A DNA stretch of 64,000 nt from Mangrovicoccus sp. HB161399 (GTDB taxonomy: Bacteria > Pseudomonadota > Alphaproteobacteria > Rhodobacterales > Rhodobacteraceae). The stretch's first letter is position 1. Every line of letters starts with the position of its first letter. Below the pieces are notes generated by a model. The model did no database searches. It worked only from the letters and a program-made list of their open reading frames with translations, and was not told the DNA's origin. Made by a program: the position numbers and the translations under genes. The stretch is taken from assembly GCF_013184745.1 (NCBI RefSeq), contig NZ_JAATVU010000004.1, positions 1 to 64,000 of the forward strand, read 5' to 3'. Below, in pieces: positions 46,161-55,102 of this stretch.

Positions 46161-47546
46161 CTACGACGGGGACACCGGCGAGAACGCCGCTTCCAGGACT
46201 TCGCCCGCCGCCAGCGCCACGTCCTCGCGCCAGGGGGCCGACACGATCTGGACGCCCGAGGGGATGCCGTCCTCGACGCCGCTCGACACTGCCAGCCCGG
46301 GAACGCCGAGCACCGGAAGGGCGATCTGCGGCATCTGCGCGGTCCATATCCGCTCCAGCGCCTCCGGGCCCGCAAGGTCCTCTTCCGCCTTGAAGGGCAG
46401 TTCTCCCGAGACCGGCATCAGCACTACCGGCCAGTCGTCGAGGAAGCGGCGCCAGGCGCGCACCAGCGTGGCGCGGCGGCGCAGAATCTCGCCGTAGCGC
46501 GCGGCATCCAGCGATTTCGCGCGTTCCGTGAAGCGGCCGAGCACCGTCAGCGCGCCGGGGTCGCCTTCCTTCTCGGCCGCCGCCAGCATCGCGCCATGTC
46601 CGTCGCAGAGCCACAGATCCGTCTGCAGATCCACGGCTTCCGCCAGCGGCGGCGCTTCGGGCGATTCCACCGTCCAGCCCGCCGCGCGGAAGATCGCAGC
46701 GGCGCGGTCGAGATCGGAGAGGATCCGCGGATCGACCGCCATTCCGTCGGGGCGCGCGACCAGTGCCACGCGGCGCGGCACGTCGGGCCCCTTCAGGGGC
46801 GCGGGCACGCTCCAGGGATCTTCCGGATCGTAGCCCGACATCGCTTCCAGCGCGAGCCGGAGGTCGTCGATGCGCCGCGCGATCGGGCCTGAGACCGCCA
46901 TCAGCTGCGCGCCTGCCGCGCGTTCGGCGCCGGTGGCGTTGAACTGTGGCACCCGGCCCACCGTCGGACGCAGGCCGTGGACGCCGCAGGCATAGGCCGG
47001 GTATCGGATCGAGCCGGCAATGTCCGTGCCATGGCCGATATGGCCGAGCCCCGCCGCCACCGCGGCGCCCGCCCCGCCGGAAGAGCCGCCCGGGGTCAGC
47101 GCATGGTTCACCGGGTTCAGGGTCTGCCCGTGCAACAGGTTGGAGGTGAACCAGCGGTAGGAAAACGCCGGGGTGTTGGTGCGCCCGACCACCAGCGCCC
47201 CCTCGCCGCGCATGTTGCGCAGGAAGGGCGCGTCGCGGACGGCGACCAGATCGGCGGCCATCTTCAGCCCGTTGGTGGTGGCATGGCCCTTCTGGTCGGA
47301 GATCACCTTGATCGTGACCGGCACGCCCGCCAGCAGCCCGCCGCCCTGCCCGGCCGCGATCCGCGCGTCCAGCGCGGCAGCATCGCGCAGCGCCTCCTCG
47401 CTGCAATCCTGCACGATGGCATTGATCGCCGGATTGAGCGAGGCGATCCGGTCCAGCGTCGCAGCGGTGACGGCTTCGGCCTTGAGCCGGCCGCTGCCCA
47501 CGGCAGCGGCAATCTCGCGGGCGGAAAGCGCGTTGGGCTCGGTCAT
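46161..47546 (-). CDS. amidase (amidase-signature family)
   Basis: 461 residues. Catalytic Lys is in GVPVTIKVISDQKG; the Gly/Ser-rich signature LTPGGSSGGAGAAVAAGLGHIGHGTDIAGSIRYPA contains the cis-Ser and nucleophile Ser. The C-terminus (MPQIALPVLGVPGLAVSSGVEDGIPSGVQIVSAPWRED) is typical. It hydrolyses amide bonds. The ATG overlaps the upstream dehydrogenase stop (ATGA). It is the last gene of a seven-gene minus-strand operon with an ABC transporter, suggesting it acts on the imported compound. Confidence 0.9.
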   Translation of the reverse strand: MTEPNALSAREIAAAVGSGRLKAEAVTAATLDRIASLNPAINAIVQDCSEEALRDAAALDARIAAGQGGGLLAGVPVTIKVISDQKGHATTNGLKMAADLVAVRDAPFLRNMRGEGALVVGRTNTPAFSYRWFTSNLLHGQTLNPVNHALTPGGSSGGAGAAVAAGLGHIGHGTDIAGSIRYPAYACGVHGLRPTVGRVPQFNATGAERAAGAQLMAVSGPIARRIDDLRLALEAMSGYDPEDPWSVPAPLKGPDVPRRVALVARPDGMAVDPRILSDLDRAAAIFRAAGWTVESPEAPPLAEAVDLQTDLWLCDGHGAMLAAAEKEGDPGALTVLGRFTERAKSLDAARYGEILRRRATLVRAWRRFLDDWPVVLMPVSGELPFKAEEDLAGPEALERIWTAQMPQIALPVLGVPGLAVSSGVEDGIPSGVQIVSAPWREDVALAAGEVLEAAFSPVSPS

Positions 47547-48448
47547 GCTGTGTCCTTCAGGCTGCTGCCGAGCGACGCCAGGCTGCGGCTGACGCACAGG
47601 GCGACGTTCTTCGATTCCGGCGCGCTGGCCGTGTGCGGGGTCACCAGCACCCGCGGATGGTGCCAGAACGGATGGCCCGCGGGCAGCGGCTCCACCGCGA
47701 ACACATCGAGCGACGCCCCCGCCAGATGGCCGCTGTCGAGCGCTGCCAGCAGGGCTGCCTCGTCCAGCTGCTCGCCGCGGCCAATCTGGACCAGCGCCGC
47801 GCCCCCGGGGAGCTTGCCCAGCAGCCCGGCATCGATGCAGCCGCGGGTCTCTTCGGTCAGTGGCAGCACGTTGATCAGGATGTCGGTGCGCGCCAGGAAG
47901 GCATCGCGGTCGAGCATGATCTCGACGCCCGGTTCGGCCTCGACGGGGCGGCGCGCCAGCACCGCGACCGGATAGCCCAGACCGGCCAGCGCCTTGGCGA
48001 TCGCGCGGCCCATGTTGCCGTAGCCCATGATGCCGACGCGGCGGTTCTCCGGGCTGCGGCCATGGGCCGGGCGGTTCCAGCGCTCGGCGGCCTGGTCCTC
48101 CAGGTGCAGGTCCATCCGGCGGTGGTGCCAGAGCACGTGGAAGACGGCAAAGCCCGCCATCTGCCGCGCCTGGTCTGGGTCCTCGACCCGCAGCACGGGG
48201 ACGCCCGCAGGCAGCGAGGGACAGGCGAGGATGCCGTCGACGCCGGCGGCGGAGGAGATCGCCGCCTTCAGGTTCGGATAGGGCGCGAAGCAGTCATCCG
48301 GCGGGCGGAAGGTGATCACAAACTCGACCGCGGCCGGGTCGGCGACCTCTTCGGGGCGCAGGAGCGTCAGCTCCGGCGCATGCACCGCGAAGGCGTCCCC
48401 GTGGAAATCGAGAATGTCGAAGCCCAGACTGTTTACCACACCAATCAT
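47543..48448 (-). CDS. 2-hydroxyacid dehydrogenase, GhrA-like (glyoxylate/hydroxypyruvate reductase A)
   Basis: 301 residues. NAD(P)-binding VGIMGYGNMGRAIAKALAGLGYPVAVLARR; catalytic Arg in LVQIGRGEQLDEAALL, acidic residue in LDVFAVEPLPAGHPFWHHPRV and His in VTPHTASAPES. The LPAGHPFWHHP motif is typical of GhrA. It likely reduces a keto acid produced in the pathway. Four-base overlaps with genes on both sides show an operon. Confidence 0.88.
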   Translation of the reverse strand: MIGVVNSLGFDILDFHGDAFAVHAPELTLLRPEEVADPAAVEFVITFRPPDDCFAPYPNLKAAISSAAGVDGILACPSLPAGVPVLRVEDPDQARQMAGFAVFHVLWHHRRMDLHLEDQAAERWNRPAHGRSPENRRVGIMGYGNMGRAIAKALAGLGYPVAVLARRPVEAEPGVEIMLDRDAFLARTDILINVLPLTEETRGCIDAGLLGKLPGGAALVQIGRGEQLDEAALLAALDSGHLAGASLDVFAVEPLPAGHPFWHHPRVLVTPHTASAPESKNVALCVSRSLASLGSSLKDTA

Positions 48449-50070
48449 GCAAACCCTCTTGTCCTGTTCTCTGCCGCCCAGTCGGCGCCGGGCACGGCGG
48501 CCAGCAGGTCCCGGGTATAGCCCTCGCGCGGCGCAAGGAAGATGTCATGGACGGCGCCGATCTCCACCAGCCGTCCCTTCTGCATCACCGCGATGCGGTC
48601 GCAGAGCTGTGCCGCAACGCGCAGGTCATGGGTGATGAAGAGGATCGACAGCCCCAGACGCGACCGAAGGTCGCGCAGCAGATCCAGCACCTGCGCCTGG
48701 ATCGAGACGTCGAGCGCCGAGACCGCCTCGTCCGCGACGATCAGTTCGGGCTCCATGGCCAGCGCCCGTGCGATGCCGATGCGCTGGCGCTGGCCGCCGG
48801 AAAATTCGTGCGGGAAGCGGTCGGCGGTCTCCGCGCCCAGTCCGACGATCTCCAGCAGCTCGCGCGCCTTCGCCTCGGCGTCCGGCTTCGGCTTGCCCAT
48901 GGCGACGGGTCCGGCGGTCAGCGCGCGCAGGATGCGGTGGCGCGGGTTCAGCGAGGCATAGGGGTCCTGGAAGACCATCTGCACCTTGTTGCGGGACCGG
49001 CGCAGCTCTTCCTCCGACAGGGCTGCCAGATCGGTGCCGCCGACCAGCACCTGCCCGGCATCGGGCGTGACCAGCCGGACGACGGTGCGCCCCAGCGTCG
49101 ACTTGCCCGAGCCGCTTTCGCCCACCAGTCCCAGCACTTCGCCACGGCGGATGCTCAGGCTGACATCGTCGACCGCGCGCACCTCGCGCGCCTCGCGGAA
49201 GAGCCCGCCGCCAGTGCGGTAGACCTTGCGCAGCCCCTTGATCTCCAACACCGGCGCGGGTTCCAGCGCGCGCGCTTCGGGCAGGCGCCCGGTCGGGATC
49301 GCGTCAAGCAGGCGGCGGGTATAGGGATGCTGCGGATTTTCCAGGACCTCGGCGGCGGTGCCCTGCTCCACCGCGATGCCCTTCTCCATGACGATCACCT
49401 TGTCGGCGATCTCCGCCACCACGCCGAAGTCATGGGTGATGAACATCACGCCCATGCCGCGGCGCGTCCGCAGGTCGAGGATCAGATCGAGAATCTGCGC
49501 CTGCGTGGTCACGTCGAGCGCCGTCGTCGGCTCGTCGGCGATCAAGAGCTCCGGCTCCAAGGCCAGCGCCATGGCGATCATCGCCCGCTGTCGCTGTCCC
49601 CCCGAAAGCTGGAACGGATAGGCGCGCATGATCTTGGCCGGATCGGGCAGGCCGACCTCGGTCACCAGCGACAGCGCGCGCTTTTCGCGCTCGGTCTGGG
49701 TGTACATGCCGTGCGCGGCGAAGACCTCGGAGATCTGCTCGCCGATCCGCATCAGCGGGTTGAGCGCGGTCATCGGCTCCTGGAAGATCATCGCGATGCG
49801 CGAGCCGCGGAGCTTCTGGCGCTCCGTCTCGGGCAGGGACAGCACGTCCTGCCCGTCGAAGACCGCGCGGCCGCCGTCGACGGTGACGCCCGGCGGCAGC
49901 AGTCCCATCAGGGCGTTCGCGGTCATCGACTTGCCCGAGCCGGATTCGCCGACGACGCAGAGGATCTCGCCCTCGGCGATCTTCATGGAGATGCCTGCGA
50001 CGGCATGCGGCCGGTCGGCGCCCTTCGGCAGGGCGATGGACAGCTCCTCGATCGAAAGCACGGTCCTCAT
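48445..50070 (-). CDS. fused dipeptide/opine-type ABC transporter ATP-binding protein (DppD-DppF/GsiA-like)
   Basis: 541 residues with two ABC modules in one chain. First: VVGESGSGKSMTANALMG, LSGGQRQRAMIAMALALEPELLIADEPTTALD. Second: LVGESGSGKSTLGRTVV, FSGGQRQRIGIARALAMEPELIVADEAVSALD. Note EA instead of EP after Asp in the second Walker B. C-terminal oligopeptide-transporter helper motifs (GAVHDIFLAPREGYTRDLLAAVPG) are present. It powers the permeases encoded just upstream. Start and stop overlap neighbours by 4 bp. Confidence 0.92.
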   Translation of the reverse strand: MRTVLSIEELSIALPKGADRPHAVAGISMKIAEGEILCVVGESGSGKSMTANALMGLLPPGVTVDGGRAVFDGQDVLSLPETERQKLRGSRIAMIFQEPMTALNPLMRIGEQISEVFAAHGMYTQTEREKRALSLVTEVGLPDPAKIMRAYPFQLSGGQRQRAMIAMALALEPELLIADEPTTALDVTTQAQILDLILDLRTRRGMGVMFITHDFGVVAEIADKVIVMEKGIAVEQGTAAEVLENPQHPYTRRLLDAIPTGRLPEARALEPAPVLEIKGLRKVYRTGGGLFREAREVRAVDDVSLSIRRGEVLGLVGESGSGKSTLGRTVVRLVTPDAGQVLVGGTDLAALSEEELRRSRNKVQMVFQDPYASLNPRHRILRALTAGPVAMGKPKPDAEAKARELLEIVGLGAETADRFPHEFSGGQRQRIGIARALAMEPELIVADEAVSALDVSIQAQVLDLLRDLRSRLGLSILFITHDLRVAAQLCDRIAVMQKGRLVEIGAVHDIFLAPREGYTRDLLAAVPGADWAAENRTRGFA

Positions 50071-50900
50071 GCGGTTCCCTTCCGGCTGAGATGCGGGTTC
50101 AGCGCGTCGTTCAGCCCCTCGCCGATCAGGTTCAGCGCCAATACGGTGACGAGGATTGCGACGCCCGGGAAGAACGACAGCCACCAGGCCGAACGGATCA
50201 CCGTGCGCGCCGCGCCGATCATGTAGCCCCAGCTCATCGCGTTCGGATCGCCGAGGCCGAGAAAGCTCAGCGAGCTTTCCAGCAGGATCGCGGTCGCCAC
50301 CATGAGCGAGGCCATGACGATGATCGGCGAGACGGTGTTGGGCAGCACCTCGCCGGTCAGGATGCGGAAATTCGACAGCCCTGCCAACCGCGCGGCGTCG
50401 ACATATTCCCGGCGCTTCACGGCCATGACCTCGGCGCGCACCAGCCGCGCCACGGGCGGCCAGGAGACGATGGCGATGGCCGAGGTGATCGAGGTCAGCG
50501 TCGGCTCCAGGATCGCCACCAGCACGATGGCCAGAGCGAAATTCGGGATGGTCTGGAAGAACTCGGTGAAGCGCATGGCGCCCTCGTCCGCCCAGCCGCC
50601 GTAGAAGCCCGCAACCGCGCCGAGCGGCACTCCGATGGCCAGCGCCACGATGGTGGAAACGAGGCCCACCAGCAGCGAGACCCGCGCGCCATGGACGAGG
50701 CCGGCGGCAACGTCGCGGCCCAGCGTGTCGGTGCCCAAGGGAAAGCCGTCCATCGTGAAGGGCACGAGGAAGGGCCGCTGCACCATCGCCCAGGGGCCGC
50801 GCGGGAACAGCAGGTCCGCCGACAGCGCGAGGCCGATGACGATCAGCAGGATCAGGACACCGATCACGGCGCCCTTGTTGGAGGCGAAGCGGCGGATCAT
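50067..50900 (-). CDS. ABC transporter permease (DppC-like)
   Basis: 277 residues, six predicted membrane helices. The start MIRRFASNKGAVIGVLILLIVIGLALSADLLFP and the EAA-type loop (LVRAEVMAVKRREYVDAARLAGLSNFRILTGEVLPN) are typical of DppC/OppC. MSWGYMIGAARTVIRSAWWLSFFPGVAILVTVLALNLIGEGL is the conserved end. It pairs with the DppB-like permease encoded upstream, overlapping by 4 bp. Confidence 0.92.
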   Translation of the reverse strand: MIRRFASNKGAVIGVLILLIVIGLALSADLLFPRGPWAMVQRPFLVPFTMDGFPLGTDTLGRDVAAGLVHGARVSLLVGLVSTIVALAIGVPLGAVAGFYGGWADEGAMRFTEFFQTIPNFALAIVLVAILEPTLTSITSAIAIVSWPPVARLVRAEVMAVKRREYVDAARLAGLSNFRILTGEVLPNTVSPIIVMASLMVATAILLESSLSFLGLGDPNAMSWGYMIGAARTVIRSAWWLSFFPGVAILVTVLALNLIGEGLNDALNPHLSRKGTA

Positions 50901-51874
50901 GCGCGGGCTCCGATGCGGGGATCGACCAGCCGGTAGACGAGGTCGGTCAGGATGTTGAAGACGATGACCATGGCGGCGGAGACGAGGAAGACGCCGAGAA
51001 TGGTGTTGTAGTCGCGCGCGGCGAGGCTCTCGAACATCAGCCGCCCGATGCCCGGCCAGGCAAAGACCGTCTCGGTCAGCACGGCACCGCCGACCAGCTG
51101 ACCGGCCTGCAGGCCGGCCAGCGTCACGACGGGAAGGATCGCGTTGCGCAGGATGTGGCGGCGGCGGATCACTGGTCCCGACAGGCCCTTGGCGCGCGCG
51201 GTCTTGACGAAATCCATCTGCGCCACTTCCAGCATCGAGGCCCGCGTCATCCGCATGTAGACCGCCATGAAGAACAGGCCCAGCGTCGAGGCGGGCAGGA
51301 TCAGGTGCTTGATCACGTCCCAGATCCGCGCGAGGCCGGAATAGCCGGCGCCCACGGTTTCATAGCCGAAGCCCGGCAGCCAGCCGAGCTCCACCGAGAA
51401 GACAAGCACTGCCATCAGCGCCGCCCAGTAGAGCGGCGTCGCGTAGAACAGCAGCGCCAGCGTGGTCAGGACGCTGTCCGACGCCTTGCCCACCCGTGCC
51501 GAGGCGGCGACGCCGAGCGCGATGCCCAGCGTCAGCGAGATGACGAAGGCGGTCAGCGTCAGGATCAGCGTGGCGGGCAGGCGTTCCAGGATCAGGTCCA
51601 GGACAGGCGCGCCCTGGCGGAAGGAATAGCCGAAATCCAGCTGCACGATGTTCCAGACATAGCTGCCGAGCTGGACATGGAACGACTGGTCTAGGCCGAA
51701 GCGCTCGCGCAGCTGCGCGATCATCTGCTCGTCCGCGGCCCCGGCCTCGCCGGCCAGCACCACCGCCGGATCGCCCGGCGCGGCATGGATGAGAAAGAAA
51801 TTCAGGACGGCGATGGCAAGGAGCGTGATCAGCGCCTTGGCCAGCCGCCCGAGAATGGGGGCGAGAACGGCCAT
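50897..51874 (-). CDS. ABC transporter permease (DppB-like)
   Basis: 325 residues of the DppB/OppB family. N-terminal LITLLAIAVLNFFLIHAAPGDPAVVLAGEAGAADEQMIAQLRERFGLDQ is characteristic. The EAA loop is MRMTRASMLEVAQMDFVKTARAKGLSGPVIRRRHILRNAILPVV. It forms the translocation path together with the DppC-like protein. A 48-bp gap with a perfect palindrome separates it from the binding-protein gene in front. Confidence 0.92.
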   Translation of the reverse strand: MAVLAPILGRLAKALITLLAIAVLNFFLIHAAPGDPAVVLAGEAGAADEQMIAQLRERFGLDQSFHVQLGSYVWNIVQLDFGYSFRQGAPVLDLILERLPATLILTLTAFVISLTLGIALGVAASARVGKASDSVLTTLALLFYATPLYWAALMAVLVFSVELGWLPGFGYETVGAGYSGLARIWDVIKHLILPASTLGLFFMAVYMRMTRASMLEVAQMDFVKTARAKGLSGPVIRRRHILRNAILPVVTLAGLQAGQLVGGAVLTETVFAWPGIGRLMFESLAARDYNTILGVFLVSAAMVIVFNILTDLVYRLVDPRIGARA

Positions 51875-51894
51875 GCTGGGCCTCCGGTCGGTGG

Positions 51895-51914
51895 CCGGTC
51901 CCCGCGGGGACCGG
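51895..51914. terminator. 20-bp perfect palindrome between the binding-protein and permease genes
   Basis: CCGGTCCCCGCGGGGACCGG, self-complementary over all 20 bases, lies between the stop of the binding-protein gene and the start of the first permease gene. Such intercistronic hairpins commonly attenuate or stabilise mRNA so the binding protein is made in excess over membrane parts. No T-tract. Confidence 0.6.
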
Positions 51915-51922
51915 CGGACAGG

Positions 51923-53470
51923 TTACTGTTCGATCCAGGCGTTGCGGATGCCGTCGTTCAGGCCGATGCCCGTGGTCACCAGGTCATGGACGTTGCAGCG
52001 GTAGATGGTCGGGAATTCCAGCTCCAGCAGCCATGCCACCGGCACGTCGTCGACGATCTCCTTCTGGATCTCGTCATATGCGTCCTGGCGCGCCTCGGGA
52101 TCGGCCATCACTGCGGCGGCGGCCCATTTGGCGTCGAGCTCGGGGTTCTCGTAGCCTTCCACGTTGTTCCACGGGCTGCCCTTCTGGATCCGGTCGGCCG
52201 TGTAGTTGCGCGACACGCCCAGAGCCGGATCGCCGTACTGGTAGAGATAGGTGAAGGCCATGTCGTAGTCCCACTGGGACGTCTTCTCGTTCCAGCCCGC
52301 CACGTCGGTGGAGTCGATCTCCACGTTGATGCCGACCTCGGAGAGGTTCTGGCGCACGGCTTCGGCCCAGCGTTGCCAGGTCTCGCCATAGGGCAGCGGC
52401 AGCAGGCGGACGGTCTCGCCGTCATAGCCCATCTCGTCGAGAAGCGCCTTGGCCTTGTCAGGGTTGTAGTCGTACTGGGTGACGCCGTCCGAGTAGAAGT
52501 TGGTCACCGACGCGACCGGGCCGGTGGGGATCTTGCCGAAGCCGTTCCACACCACGTCGCGGACGAATTCGCGGTCCATCGCGTACATGATCGCCTGGCG
52601 GAAGCGCACGTCCGAGGTCGGTCCCTCTCGGTTGTTCAGCCACATCCAGGCCAGCGGCGCAAAGAATTCCCAGCCCGAGCCGGTCGAGCAGACCCCGTCC
52701 ATTTCGGTCAGCCGCGCGACGTCCCAGTTCTCCACAGAGCCGCCGGGCAGCACGTCGACCTCGCCGGTCTCGAAGGCCACCGCGCGCGAGGCCGCATCGG
52801 GGATCACCCGGTAGTAGACCTCGTCGAGATGGGGCAGCCCGTCGACATAGTAGTCCTCGTTCTTCACCAGGTGGATGAAGCTGCCCTTCTCCCACTTGTC
52901 GAACTTGAACGGGCCGGTGCCGATCGGCGTCGCGTTCATCTCGTTGGTGGCGTAGTCGGTGCCCTCGTAGATGTGCTTGGGGATCATCGGCATGGTGCCG
53001 ACCTCGAAGACCGAGATGAAGGGACCGAAGGGCTCCTTCAGCTTGAACACCACCGTCAGGTCGTCCGGCGCGGTGATCGTGTCGACATAGGCCAGCGAGG
53101 CGCGCAGGCGCGCATGGGTCTCGCGCAGGAAGACATCCGCGGAGAACACCACGTCGGCGGAGGTGAAGGGCTCGCCGTCATGCCATTTCACGCCTTCGTT
53201 CAGGTGGAAGGTGTAGGTCAGCCCGTCCTCGGAGATGTCCCACGACTTGGCCAGGCCCGGCTCCGGCTCCAGGTCGGTGGTGTAGCGCAGCAGGCCCTCG
53301 TAGATGTCGCCCGCGACCAGCTGGGTGGGGCCGTTCTGCACGAGGCCCAGCATCAGCCCCGGCGGTTCCGGCTGGACCACGATGTCGAGGCGGCCGCCGG
53401 CCTCCTGTGCGAGCGCCTGGCCCGCGAAGGCCGCTGCGATGAGGAAGGTCGTTGCCTTGAGATGTTTCAT
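51923..53470 (-). CDS. periplasmic substrate-binding protein of peptide/opine/nickel-type ABC transporter
   Basis: 515 residues. A signal peptide (MKHLKATTFLIAAAFAGQALAQ) is followed by the SBP_bac_5 fold: LAKSWDISEDGLTYTFHLNEGVKWHDGEPFTSADVVFS, NATPIGTGPFKFDKWEKGSFIHL, VRFRQAIMYAMDREFV. It captures the substrate for the permease/ATPase complex encoded downstream. The family takes peptides, glutathione, opines or other amines, and binding specificity cannot be read here. Confidence 0.92.
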   Translation of the reverse strand: MKHLKATTFLIAAAFAGQALAQEAGGRLDIVVQPEPPGLMLGLVQNGPTQLVAGDIYEGLLRYTTDLEPEPGLAKSWDISEDGLTYTFHLNEGVKWHDGEPFTSADVVFSADVFLRETHARLRASLAYVDTITAPDDLTVVFKLKEPFGPFISVFEVGTMPMIPKHIYEGTDYATNEMNATPIGTGPFKFDKWEKGSFIHLVKNEDYYVDGLPHLDEVYYRVIPDAASRAVAFETGEVDVLPGGSVENWDVARLTEMDGVCSTGSGWEFFAPLAWMWLNNREGPTSDVRFRQAIMYAMDREFVRDVVWNGFGKIPTGPVASVTNFYSDGVTQYDYNPDKAKALLDEMGYDGETVRLLPLPYGETWQRWAEAVRQNLSEVGINVEIDSTDVAGWNEKTSQWDYDMAFTYLYQYGDPALGVSRNYTADRIQKGSPWNNVEGYENPELDAKWAAAAVMADPEARQDAYDEIQKEIVDDVPVAWLLELEFPTIYRCNVHDLVTTGIGLNDGIRNAWIEQ

Positions 53471-53519
53471 GGGTTTCCCTGTTGTCTGAAGTTGCCGCCC
53501 CGGTTCGTCCGGGGTCGTG

Positions 53520-54287
53520 TCATCCGTCGTAGCCGGGGCAGGCCGCGTCGACCTTGCGCAGGATCGCCGTCCATTCCGGATCGGGCGCGCCTTCCAGCTC
53601 CATCTTGTCGTACATCCGCGCATATTGGCGCGCGGTATGCTCGGCCACCGCATCGGGCAGCACCACCGGCGTCAGCCCCATGGACAGCGCCGCGACCTGC
53701 GCCTTGCAGGACCGCTCCAGGTTGATCGCGTATTTCACCGCCTCGGCCACGGACCGGCCCAGCAGCAGCGTGCCGTGGTTCCTCAGCAGCATCACGTCGC
53801 GGTCGCCGAGGTCGGCGACGATGCGCTGGCGCTCGGCCAGATCCAGCGCGATGCCCTCGTAGTCGTGGAAGGCGATCCGGCCGTGGAATTGCGCCGACCA
53901 CTGGTTGAGGGACAGCAGGCCCTCCTTCACCGAGCTGACCGCGACGCCCGCCACGGTATGGGTGTGCAGCACGCAGAGCGCGTCATGGCGCGCCATGTGC
54001 ACGGCCGAGTGAATGGTGAAGCCCGCCGCGTTGACGCCCGCGCCATAGGGGTCCTCGATCACCGCGCCGGTCTCGTCGACCGTCACCAGGTTCCCGGCGG
54101 TCACCTCGTCGAAGCGCAGGCCGTAGGGGTTCAGCAGGAACCGCTTCTGCCCGTCGGGGCCGTCCGGCAGGCGCGCGGAGATATGGGTGTAGATCCCGTC
54201 ATCCATCCCCATCAGCGCGATCAGCCGGTAGGCGGCGGCAAGATCGCGGCGCAGGGCGGCAGTCGGGTTGGCATGGCCGTCGGGCAT
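53520..54287 (-). CDS. class II aldolase/adducin family protein
   Basis: 255 residues of the class II aldolase fold. YRLIALMGMDDGIYTHISARLPD near the start, IHSAVHMARHDALCVLHTHTVAGVAVSS with the zinc-binding His-x-His, and LLRNHGTLLLGRSVAEAVKYAINLERSCKAQ with another His. ATG 54287 has AAAGGAG upstream. It heads the transporter operon (49 bp before the binding-protein gene). It might cleave a sugar-acid-like or keto-acid moiety; many members have no known reaction. Confidence 0.87.
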   Translation of the reverse strand: MPDGHANPTAALRRDLAAAYRLIALMGMDDGIYTHISARLPDGPDGQKRFLLNPYGLRFDEVTAGNLVTVDETGAVIEDPYGAGVNAAGFTIHSAVHMARHDALCVLHTHTVAGVAVSSVKEGLLSLNQWSAQFHGRIAFHDYEGIALDLAERQRIVADLGDRDVMLLRNHGTLLLGRSVAEAVKYAINLERSCKAQVAALSMGLTPVVLPDAVAEHTARQYARMYDKMELEGAPDPEWTAILRKVDAACPGYDG

Positions 54288-54335
54288 CGGGCGTCTCCTT
54301 TGTCTCGCCCCGAAAAGAGACTCGTCCTTGATCTG

Positions 54336-54365
54336 TGTCAAGAAATTGTCGACAGTCGACATCAA
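54336..54365 (-). promoter_or_regulatory. operon promoter with paired GTCGAC GntR-type operators
   Basis: On the minus strand a consensus -35 TTGACA lies at 54341-54336. Two GTCGAC boxes, at 54348-54353 and 54355-54360, are separated by one base just upstream. TTGTCGACAG and GTCGACATC resemble the TNGTNNACNA core of FCD-type GntR operators. The region is shared with the divergent GntR gene. Confidence 0.6.
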
Positions 54366-54407
54366 GACAGTTAGCTTCTCGAAGACTTGCCCGGAAAGCC
54401 ATCACCC

Positions 54408-55097
54408 ATGGAAAAGCCCGATTCCCCTTCGCATTTCGCCCCGCTCGGACGTGACGGGCTGGTCGACCGCGTGGCGAACTTGCTGGGCGAGGCGATCATC
54501 CGCGGCAAGCTGAAGCCCGGATCGCGCCTGTCCGAATCGGTGATCGCCCGCGATCTGGGCGTCAGCCGCGCGCCGGTGCGTGAGGCGGCGCGGCTGCTGG
54601 AAAGCTCCGGCCTCGTGGCCTACCAGCCCAACCGCGGCTTCTTCGTGCGCAAGATTTCGGCAAAGGAGCTGGACGACCTCTACGAGCTCAGGATCGTGAT
54701 CGAGACCGCCGCCGCGCTGCGTGTCGTGCGCGAGGCGCCCGAGGCGGCCATCGACGGGCTGGCGGCGCAGATCGAGCGGCTGCGCGAGGTCTCCACCCCC
54801 GAGGTCGACATGCTGACCCAGATGGAGGCGGACATGGAGTTCCACCGGCTGATGATCGCCGCCTCGGGCAATCCGCGGTTCTCGGCGATCTTCGACCAGC
54901 TGGCAAAGGAGACCGAGCTCTGCGTCATGGTGATCGGGCGGCTCTACGGGGACCCGCGCTGGATTGCCGACACCCATGTGCCGATCCTCGACAGCCTGCG
55001 CGCCCGCGACGAGGCCGCCACCCGGGGCGCCATCGAATACCATATCGGCGAGGCCCGGCGCCTCGTCACCCAGCAATTCCGACTTCTCGAAGAGTGA
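54408..55097 (+). CDS. GntR-family (FCD) transcriptional regulator
   Basis: 229 residues. Winged HTH: VANLLGEAIIRGKLKPGSRLSESVIARDLGVSRAPVREAARLLESSGLVAYQPNRGFFVRKIS. The all-helical FCD effector domain follows (YELRIVIETAAALRVVREAP, MEADMEFHRLMIAASGNPRF, HVPILDSLRARDEAATRGAIEYHIGEA) with metal-ligand His residues. It is divergent from the transporter operon and 5 bp before the deacetylase gene, so it probably represses both. Effector unknown. Confidence 0.92.
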   Translation: MEKPDSPSHFAPLGRDGLVDRVANLLGEAIIRGKLKPGSRLSESVIARDLGVSRAPVREAARLLESSGLVAYQPNRGFFVRKISAKELDDLYELRIVIETAAALRVVREAPEAAIDGLAAQIERLREVSTPEVDMLTQMEADMEFHRLMIAASGNPRFSAIFDQLAKETELCVMVIGRLYGDPRWIADTHVPILDSLRARDEAATRGAIEYHIGEARRLVTQQFRLLEE

Positions 55098-55102
55098 CCG
55101 AC

